NCBI RefSeq assembly: GCF_041346945.1
Contig: NZ_CP166850.1
Location: 7,796,501-7,860,500 of the forward strand
Direction of reading: 5' to 3'
DNA length: 64,000 nucleotides
Origin: Amycolatopsis sp. cg9
Lineage (GTDB): Bacteria; Actinomycetota; Actinomycetes; Mycobacteriales; Pseudonocardiaceae
Below are positions 59,136 to 64,000 of this stretch, in pieces. The notes under the pieces were generated by a model. The model was not told the DNA's origin, searched no databases, and worked only from the letters and a program-made list of their open reading frames with translations. Numbering within the stretch: position 1 is the first letter of the stretch; each line of letters starts with the position of its first letter. The position numbers and the translations under genes are program-made.

Positions 59136-59565
59136 TGGGGACACGCTGCGACAGGAAGCCGGGAGGGGTGCCGAAGCCCGGGTGCTGGGGTTGCGCACCG
59201 AGTTCGTCAGGACGGCTTCTCCCGAGGTTTCTCGTCCGTCCTTCTTCCGCATCGAGCGTCGCGCGGCCCTGAGGTGCCTTTCGGAGGGCCGCAAGAGCAT
59301 CCCCTGGAGTCGTAAAGCCGACGTCCAGCCACTCGACCTCAAAACGTCACGGTGACGAAACTCCGTGGGGCGATCCGACTGCCAGGTGTCGGATGATGAC
59401 GTTCGACGCCGGCGGACCACTCGACCTCCAGGCGCTCCAGCCTGCCCGTGGCGGGCAATGCGGTCGAACATACGTGCGCATCCCCGTTTTGGGCACCGAG
59501 AGGCGATCCGAGGTCCGAAATCGTCTCCGAGAGAGTCCTGGATCCCCCGGGGGTGCCATTGCAGG
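59136..59565. other. 430-bp non-coding segment between dif and the dif-like hairpin
   Basis: No gene is convincing. One open frame (59182-59355, GTG start, 57 codons, FFRIERRAALRCLSEGRKS) has weak codon bias and no ribosome site. Base composition and codon pattern are less regular than in flanking genes. It may be a remnant of an insertion at the terminus, or carry binding sites not recognised here. Confidence 0.5.
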
Positions 59566-59617
59566 CCGACCCGACATTTCATGCATAATGGCAATTATGC
59601 ATGAAATGTCGGGTCGG
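59566..59617. repeat. Perfect 24-bp inverted repeat with dif-like symmetric core
   Basis: Arms 59566-59589 and 59594-59617 pair at all 24 positions around GGCA. The centre reads TTCATGCATAA-TGGCAA-TTATGCATGAA: two identical 11-bp half-sites around 6 bp, the geometry of a Xer site. The ends are GC-rich (CCGACCCGACA). It lies 46 bp upstream of the recombinase ATG. Could be the enzyme's crossover site, an operator, or an RNA hairpin. Confidence 0.75.
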
Positions 59618-59662
59618 GACCCGGGCACCGGAATTGTCGGTGGTGTGCGGTACAAGATCCAC

Positions 59663-60634
59663 ATGAGGCTTTCCGAGGCGCAGCAAGCCTTCTTCGCCGC
59701 CCGCCGGCCGCGCAAGGACTCGCCGCACACCACCGACGCCTACCGCCGGGACCTGGCCGGGATCACCACTCTCCTGGTTTCGGAGCTGGGCCGTCCCGCC
59801 GAGGACCTGGAGGTGGCCGAGCTGACGGGACCGGCGCTGCGGTCGGTGTTCGGCGCGTTCGCGGACGGCCACGCGAAGAGCTCGGTGCTGCGGGCGTGGT
59901 CGACGTGGAACCAGTTCCTGACGTTCTGCGTGGCCGACGGCCTGCTGCCGGGCAACCCGATGGGTGCGGTGGCGCGGCCGCGGACGCCGGCGTTGACGCC
60001 GAAGCCGTTGCGGGGTGAGGAAACCCCGGAGCAGCTGCTGTCGGCGGCGGCCGCGGGTTCGCGGCGCGCGCGGGACCCGTGGCCGGAGCGGGACGTGCTG
60101 GTGATCGCGCTGGGCCTGGTGGCGGGGTTGCGGGCGGCGGAGATGCGGGCGCTGTCGTCGCGGTCGCTGGTGGGGCGTGCGGGTGAGTTGCGGTTGCACG
60201 TGAAGGGCAAGGGCAGCCGGGACCGGTCGATCCCGGTGCAGCCGGTGCTGGCGGAGCTGATCGAGCGGTACCGGGAGTCGTGCCGGGTGCGGTTCCCGAA
60301 CGCGCGGTTCTCCCCTGGTTCGCCGTTGCTGCTGGACCGGGCGGGTGAGCCGATCGGGCGGGGTGCGCTGGAGTACCTGGTGAAGTCGTGTTACCGGGGT
60401 GCGGGGTTGCACGACCGGGTGCCGGCGGGGGCGAACTTGCACGCGTTGCGGCACACGTTCGCGACGCGGCTGGCGGAGGACGGGGCGACGGCTTCGGAGA
60501 TCATGGCGTTGCTGGGGCACGCGAGCTTGGCGACGAGTCAGAACTACATCGAGGCGACGGGACGTGAGCAGCGTGCGGCGGCGGCGAGCAACCGGACGTA
60601 CCGGGCGCTGGACGGGCTGGGCGCGGGCTCGTGA
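59663..60634 (+). CDS. Xer-like tyrosine recombinase next to dif
   Basis: 323 aa from ATG 59663 (MRLSEAQQAFFAARRPRKDSPHT); GTG 59645 is an alternative. N-terminal SAM-like domain about 1-100 (TTDAYRRDL, VLRAWSTWNQFLTFCVADGLLPGNP), catalytic domain: Arg in VAGLRAAEMRAL, Lys in VKGKGSRDR, HALRHTFATRL (HxxR), LLGHASLATSQNY (second His and Tyr). About the size of XerC/XerD. No ribosome site; TACAAG 7 nt upstream suggests leaderless. The nearby dif and symmetric repeat suggest it acts on one of them. Codons end mostly in G, unlike the C-ending genes left of dif. Its TGA lies in a terminator hairpin. Confidence 0.9.
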   Translation: MRLSEAQQAFFAARRPRKDSPHTTDAYRRDLAGITTLLVSELGRPAEDLEVAELTGPALRSVFGAFADGHAKSSVLRAWSTWNQFLTFCVADGLLPGNPMGAVARPRTPALTPKPLRGEETPEQLLSAAAAGSRRARDPWPERDVLVIALGLVAGLRAAEMRALSSRSLVGRAGELRLHVKGKGSRDRSIPVQPVLAELIERYRESCRVRFPNARFSPGSPLLLDRAGEPIGRGALEYLVKSCYRGAGLHDRVPAGANLHALRHTFATRLAEDGATASEIMALLGHASLATSQNYIEATGREQRAAAASNRTYRALDGLGAGS

Positions 60635-60668
60635 GCGGGAAACAGCGTTAGCCCTGTTTCCCACTCAC
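60631..60668. terminator. Bidirectional hairpin terminator
   Basis: Arms 60631-60645 (GTGAGCGGGAAACAG) and 60654-60668 pair at 14 of 15 positions over an 8-nt loop. It begins on the recombinase stop codon and ends 6 bp before the convergent zinc-protein stop, so it serves both genes. Confidence 0.8.
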
Positions 60669-60674
60669 GAGGGG

Positions 60675-61046
60675 TCAGCGGAGTTGTTCGAGGTCTTTGG
60701 CCGCCCGGGCGATCTCGTCGGCGAGTCCGCGGAGTTCTCGGGGGTCGGCGCCGTCGTCGACGGCGGTGACGATGTCTTCGGCGGCGCAGCGCAGCTGGAA
60801 GAGGCGGTCCTGCAGGGCGGCGATCTCGGTGTCGGAGAGCACGACGGCGTCTTCGGGCAGTCCGCTTCGCTGCAGTGCGGTGCGGCGTTCGTAGGCGCGT
60901 TGGCGGCAGGATTGGCCGCAGTAGCGGCGCCGGCGGCCGACGTTGCCGGCTTCCGGGAGGCGGCGGCCGCACCAGCCGCAGTGCTTGGGGGCGCCGCGAC
61001 GGGCCGGGACGGGTTCGAGCTGGGTCAGTTCGGCGGCTTCCCTCAC
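60675..61046 (-). CDS. Zinc-finger protein with C-terminal helical segment, unknown function
   Basis: 123 aa from GTG 61046, 7 nt after a TAGGGT -10 (leaderless); ATG 61079 is an alternative start. Zinc motif: CGWCGRRLPEAGNVGRRRR, then YCGQSCRQRAYERR (C-x2-C and C-x3-C). The C-terminal 60 residues are helical and charged (DTEIAALQDRLFQLRCAAEDIV). The C-G-x2-LP...GRxxRxxC pattern is shared with the zinc/coiled-coil protein at 32620. Function unknown; could bind DNA. Confidence 0.8.
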   Translation of the reverse strand: MREAAELTQLEPVPARRGAPKHCGWCGRRLPEAGNVGRRRRYCGQSCRQRAYERRTALQRSGLPEDAVVLSDTEIAALQDRLFQLRCAAEDIVTAVDDGADPRELRGLADEIARAAKDLEQLR

Positions 61047-61112
61047 CCGGGAGACCCTAGCTGGCCATCGCCGGGTCATGCCGGGGCCATGGCGGAAGTG
61101 CACACTTGGGGT

Positions 61113-61895
61113 ATGCAGTCGTCGTTCCCGTACCTGGCCGATCCGCTCCCCCGTGCCTTCGCCCACCGGGGCTGGCACCTCGACGAGCTGGACGGGCTGG
61201 AGAATTCGTTGCCGGCGTTCAAGCGGGCGTGCGCGGAGGGGTACCGGTACCTCGAGACGGACGTCCACGCGACGGCGGACGGTGTGGTGGTGGTGCACCA
61301 CGACCCGAACCTGGACCGGACGACCGATGGCTCCGGGGCGATCGCGACGAAGACGTGGGAGCAGCTGAAGGGCGTCAAGGTCGGCGGGAAGGTGCCGTTG
61401 TCGCGGCTGGAGGACGTGCTGGAGGAGCTGCCGGGGGCGCGGTTCAACGTCGACGTGAAGGCCGATCAGGCGGTGGAGCCGTTCGTGCGGGTGCTGGAGC
61501 GGACGGGGGCGCACGACCGGGTGGCGGCGGCGGCGTTTTCGGACGCGCGGCTGGTGCGGCTGCGGAAGCTGGCGGGGCCGAAGCTGGTGACGGCGATGGG
61601 GCCACGGTCGGCGTTCGCGTTGTGGGCGCGGGGGAAGCTGCCGCTGCTCCCCCTGGGGCGGCTGGTGCTGGGGGCGATGGCGCAGGTGCCGGTGCGGCAG
61701 GGTGCGTTGCGGGTGGTGGACAAGGCGTTCGTGTCGATCGCGGGGCGGTCCGGGATCGAGGTGCACACGTGGACGATCGACGATCCGGCGGAGATGCGGA
61801 TGCTGCTGGACCTGGGGGTGCACGGGATCGTGACGGACCGGCCGGACCTGCTGCGCGAGGTGCTGATCGAGCGGGGTGCGTGGCAGCAGGCCTGA
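61113..61895 (+). CDS. Glycerophosphodiester phosphodiesterase
   Basis: 260 aa from ATG 61113 (6 nt after CACACT); ATG 61089 would add 8 residues. GDPD TIM barrel: FAHRGWHLDELDGLENSLPAF (HRG...EN; catalytic His), YRYLETDVHATADGVVVVHHDPNLDRTTDGSG (metal Glu and Asp, second His), NVDVKAD, and HTWTIDDPAEMRMLLDLGVHGIVTDRPDLL. Hydrolyses glycerophosphodiesters from phospholipid turnover to glycerol-3-phosphate. No signal peptide; cytoplasmic. Divergent from the zinc-protein gene. Confidence 0.95.
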   Translation: MQSSFPYLADPLPRAFAHRGWHLDELDGLENSLPAFKRACAEGYRYLETDVHATADGVVVVHHDPNLDRTTDGSGAIATKTWEQLKGVKVGGKVPLSRLEDVLEELPGARFNVDVKADQAVEPFVRVLERTGAHDRVAAAAFSDARLVRLRKLAGPKLVTAMGPRSAFALWARGKLPLLPLGRLVLGAMAQVPVRQGALRVVDKAFVSIAGRSGIEVHTWTIDDPAEMRMLLDLGVHGIVTDRPDLLREVLIERGAWQQA

Positions 61896-61905
61896 CCGGG
61901 CGGGG

Positions 61906-62577
61906 TCAGCGGGGTGGTTTGCCCTGCCAGGCGGCGGTCCAGGTCTTCGGGCCGAGCAGGCCGCTGTCCTTGATGCCGTTGGCGCGCTGGAGGTCGAGGA
62001 CGGCGGTGCGGGTCTTTTCGTAGTAGCAGCCGGTGCCGGTGAAGCCGTAGCCGTAGGCGTTCATGCGGAGCTGGAAGGCTTTGAGCGGGCCGGCGCAGTC
62101 GCCGTACTGGTAGACGACGCCGGGCCAGGCGGGCATCGGGCCGCCGGGTGGTGGCGGGGTGGGCTGGGGTGTCGGTCCCCCGCCGATGTAGGCGGAGTCG
62201 GCGTAGGTGGGGACGCGCTTGCTGCGGGCGTCGGCGTCGCCGGCGAGCTTGAGCATGCCGGCGCACTGCCAGGGTTGCCAGCCACGCATGCGGTAGAGGT
62301 AGAGGGCGCGGTAGTCCTGTTCGGCGGGTGCGGCCTGGTCGGGGCGGCCGGTGCCGCCGACGCTGCGCCAGGTGGGCAGGTCGAACTGGTAGGCGCCGTA
62401 GTAGCCGTTGCCGGTGTTGGTGGCGTAGCGGCCGCTGGATTCGCACATGCGGAGCTTGGCCCAGGCGGTCGACGCGGGGTCGGCGGTGGCGACGGCGGGG
62501 ACGGTCAGCTGCAGACCCATGGCGGCGAAGGCGAGGAGCAGGACTCTCGCGACGGTGCGTCTCCGGATCTGGATCAT
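61906..62577 (-). CDS. Secreted Rpf-like (transglycosylase) protein with peptidoglycan-binding domain
   Basis: 223 aa. Signal peptide 1-32 (RRRTVARVLLLAFAAMGLQLTVPAVATA). Rpf/transglycosylase-like domain about 35-110: WAKLRMCESSGRYATNTGNGYYGAYQFDLPTWRSVGG (catalytic Glu in CESSG, GYYGAYQFD). Pro-rich linker (GGGPTPQPTPPPPGG), then a PG_binding_1-like domain (LRMNAYGYGFTGTGCYYEKTRTAVLDLQRANGI). Resuscitation-promoting factors cleave peptidoglycan to wake dormant cells. TACTGT -10 is 6 nt before ATG (leaderless). Confidence 0.92.
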   Translation of the reverse strand: MIQIRRRTVARVLLLAFAAMGLQLTVPAVATADPASTAWAKLRMCESSGRYATNTGNGYYGAYQFDLPTWRSVGGTGRPDQAAPAEQDYRALYLYRMRGWQPWQCAGMLKLAGDADARSKRVPTYADSAYIGGGPTPQPTPPPPGGPMPAWPGVVYQYGDCAGPLKAFQLRMNAYGYGFTGTGCYYEKTRTAVLDLQRANGIKDSGLLGPKTWTAAWQGKPPR

Positions 62578-62594
62578 GGGAGCACAGTAGGAGC

Positions 62595-62619
62595 GTGTCC
62601 CACTGACCACAAGGGACAC
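62595..62619 (-). promoter_or_regulatory. Inverted repeat in the promoter of the rpf-like gene
   Basis: GTGTCCC-N11-GGGACAC (62595-62619), perfect 7-bp arms, covering the -35 side of the predicted leaderless promoter (-10 TACTGT, 62589-62584). May be an operator; no matching regulator is seen. Confidence 0.5.
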
Positions 62620-62812
62620 ACTGAGCGCCTCAGTCTCACACGGAACACTGTTCGCGACACGCCGCGCAGGCCGGAACCGTGATTGCCCCGGAAGTGGCGG
62701 ATGAGCGTGAAGCGACAAACCGGACACGGTTTCGGCGGTGCTGTGAGCGCCGTCGCTACCTCCCAGTAGTCTCCGCGCTGACCTGGAAGTTCTTGACCTG
62801 AAGGAGCCGTGG

Positions 62813-64000
62813 ATGACGCTGGCCGGGACGCGCTCGTCCAAGCGCGAGCGCTGGGGCTGGTATTTCTACGACTGGGCGAATTCGCCGTTCTATTCGTCGT
62901 CGACGACGGTGTTCGGTGCGTTGTCCATGAGCGGGATCGCGGCGGCGGACGCGAAGACGAACTTCACCCTTAATGGGGACCGCCCGTGCGTCGACGCGGC
63001 GGGCAAGGCGGACACGTTGCACAACTGCGACGTGACGTTGTTCGGGCTGCACTTCCCGGCCGGTTCGGTGTGGGGGTATCTGCTGTCGGTGGCGACGGTG
63101 GTGCAGGTGCTGGTCCTGCCGATCGCGGGTGCGGTGGCCGACCGCAGCCACAACAAGCGGCGGATCCTCGGTGGGTTCGCGTTCCTGGGGGCGGCGGCCG
63201 CGGCGGCGATGTTCTTCCTCGCGGGGTCGGACTGGCAGCTGGGCGTGGTGCTGTTCGTCATCGCGAACATCGGCTACGGCGGTTCACTGGTCGTCTACTA
63301 CTCGTTCCTGGTCGACATCGGCGGTCCGGACGAGCGGGACGACATCTCGGCGAAGGGCTGGGCGTTCGGGTACCTGGGCGGTGGGCTGGCGCTGGCGCTG
63401 CAGCTGGGGTTCTACCTCGGGCACGACGCGTTCGGCGTGAGCGAGGGCATGGCGGTGCAGATCTGCTTCCTGACCTCGGGGCTGTGGTGGGCGGCGTTCA
63501 CCGTGCCTGCGGTGCGGGCGCTCCCCCGGCGGCACCAGCCGGTCGACGTCGTGCCGGGCAGGACGGTGCTGCGGGCGGGCTTCGCGGAGTTGCGGCAGAC
63601 GCTGGTGTCGGCGAAGGCGTACCCGTTGACGCTGGCGTTCCTGGGCAGCTACCTGGTCTTCACCGACGGCATCAACACGGTGGTCGCGGTGTCGGCGCAG
63701 TACGGGAAGGACGAGCTGGGCTTCGGCAACAGCGTGCTGATCGTGACGATCCTGGTGATCCAGTTCGTGGCGTACCTGGGTGGGACGCTGCACGGGCTGG
63801 TGGCGCGGCGGATCGGGGCGAAGCGGACGATCCTGGGCAGCCTGGTGCTGTGGGTCGTGGTGCTGGCCGGGGCGTACTTCGTGCAGCCGAAGCAGATGCT
63901 GCAGTTCCTCGCGGTGGCGGTGGGGATCGGGCTGGTGCTGGGGGGAACGAACGCGCTGTCGCGGTCGTTGTTCAGCCAGATGATCCCGGCGGGCAAGGAC
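62813..64000 (+). CDS. MFS transporter, UMF1/Atg22-like family, 3' end outside window
   Basis: 396 residues visible, about ten helices so far. The opening RWGWYFYDWANSPFYSSSTTVF is the Atg22/UMF1 signature, and the helix 2-3 loop IAGAVADRSHNKRRIL is present; an extra exported loop with cysteines (RPCVDAAGKADTLHNCDV) follows helix 1. AAGGAG 7 nt before ATG 62813. Related proteins may export amino acids; the substrate is unknown. The gene continues past the window edge in frame. Confidence 0.92.
   Translation, partial: MTLAGTRSSKRERWGWYFYDWANSPFYSSSTTVFGALSMSGIAAADAKTNFTLNGDRPCVDAAGKADTLHNCDVTLFGLHFPAGSVWGYLLSVATVVQVLVLPIAGAVADRSHNKRRILGGFAFLGAAAAAAMFFLAGSDWQLGVVLFVIANIGYGGSLVVYYSFLVDIGGPDERDDISAKGWAFGYLGGGLALALQLGFYLGHDAFGVSEGMAVQICFLTSGLWWAAFTVPAVRALPRRHQPVDVVPGRTVLRAGFAELRQTLVSAKAYPLTLAFLGSYLVFTDGINTVVAVSAQYGKDELGFGNSVLIVTILVIQFVAYLGGTLHGLVARRIGAKRTILGSLVLWVVVLAGAYFVQPKQMLQFLAVAVGIGLVLGGTNALSRSLFSQMIPAGKD

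Noticed and set aside
59182..59355. Possible 57-codon gene between dif and the hairpin
   Set aside because: No ribosome site, mixed third-position pattern, no recognisable family.
62578..62812. Cyclic di-AMP (ydaO-type) riboswitch before the rpf-like gene
   Set aside because: The conserved riboswitch blocks are not seen, and the promoter appears leaderless, leaving no room for a 5' aptamer.
1..64000. CRISPR arrays, rRNA and tRNA genes
   Set aside because: No regularly spaced repeats and no cloverleaf or rRNA sequence were recognised on either strand.

Overview
The window is very GC-rich, with strong third-position G/C, GTG starts, ATGA/GTGA stop-start overlaps, F420-type oxidoreductases, a polyprenol-phosphomannose mannosyltransferase (MptB type) and an Rpf-like protein. 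This points to a mycolata-related or pseudonocardial actinomycete. An Amycolatopsis-like genome fits best, but that is inference from family content. It is chromosomal. No rRNA, tRNA or CRISPR was seen.

Region by region. 0-5 kb: a truncated secreted GH92 mannosidase, a methyltransferase, and an M55 D-aminopeptidase plus M20 peptidase operon. 5-10.6 kb: a divergent Dpp-type peptide ABC operon (binding protein, two permeases, fused double ATPase); with the M55/M20 pair it looks like a peptide (possibly D-peptide) uptake and degradation locus. 10.6-21 kb: mannosyltransferase, F420 oxidoreductase, LD-carboxypeptidase and S9 peptidase, then conserved actinobacterial genes (DUF3090, SCO1664 family, APH-like kinase, DUF3097) and an NfeD-SPFH-SPFH membrane cluster. 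21-27 kb: MFS transporter, TetR, flavin monooxygenase, VOC-ArsR-SRPBCC operon, TetR, SGNH hydrolase. 27.4-30 kb: a less GC-rich patch with a TIR-domain gene broken by one in-frame TGA, a CGNR regulator, a mini zinc ribbon and a tyrosine recombinase. 30-41 kb: two ECF42-type sigma factor/YciI modules sharing one promoter signature, a zinc/coiled-coil protein, an ArsR-SRPBCC pair, AraC, and small-metabolite genes. 40-48 kb: TetR-thioredoxin fusion, P450, TetR, and an overlapping DrrA-DrrB-SNF2-SWIM operon. 48-59 kb: regulator/enzyme pairs (FAD monooxygenase/TetR, AidB-like/TetR, SDR, XRE-cupin/GNAT, SRPBCC-ArsR-SRPBCC).

59.1-60.7 kb is the most interesting part. A 28-bp sequence at 59108-59135 closely matches bacterial dif (the XerCD site in the replication terminus). 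Some 430 bp further on, a perfect 24-bp inverted repeat with a dif-like symmetric core (59566-59617) sits just upstream of a Xer-like tyrosine recombinase gene that ends in a bidirectional terminator. The window ends with a zinc-finger protein, GDPD, an Rpf-like secreted protein and a truncated UMF1-type MFS transporter.

Many regulator genes show the same promoter layout: a -10 box 6-7 nt before the start codon (predicted leaderless mRNA), with a palindromic operator over the -35, spacer or -10. Several cognate regulator/operator pairs can therefore be proposed from sequence alone.
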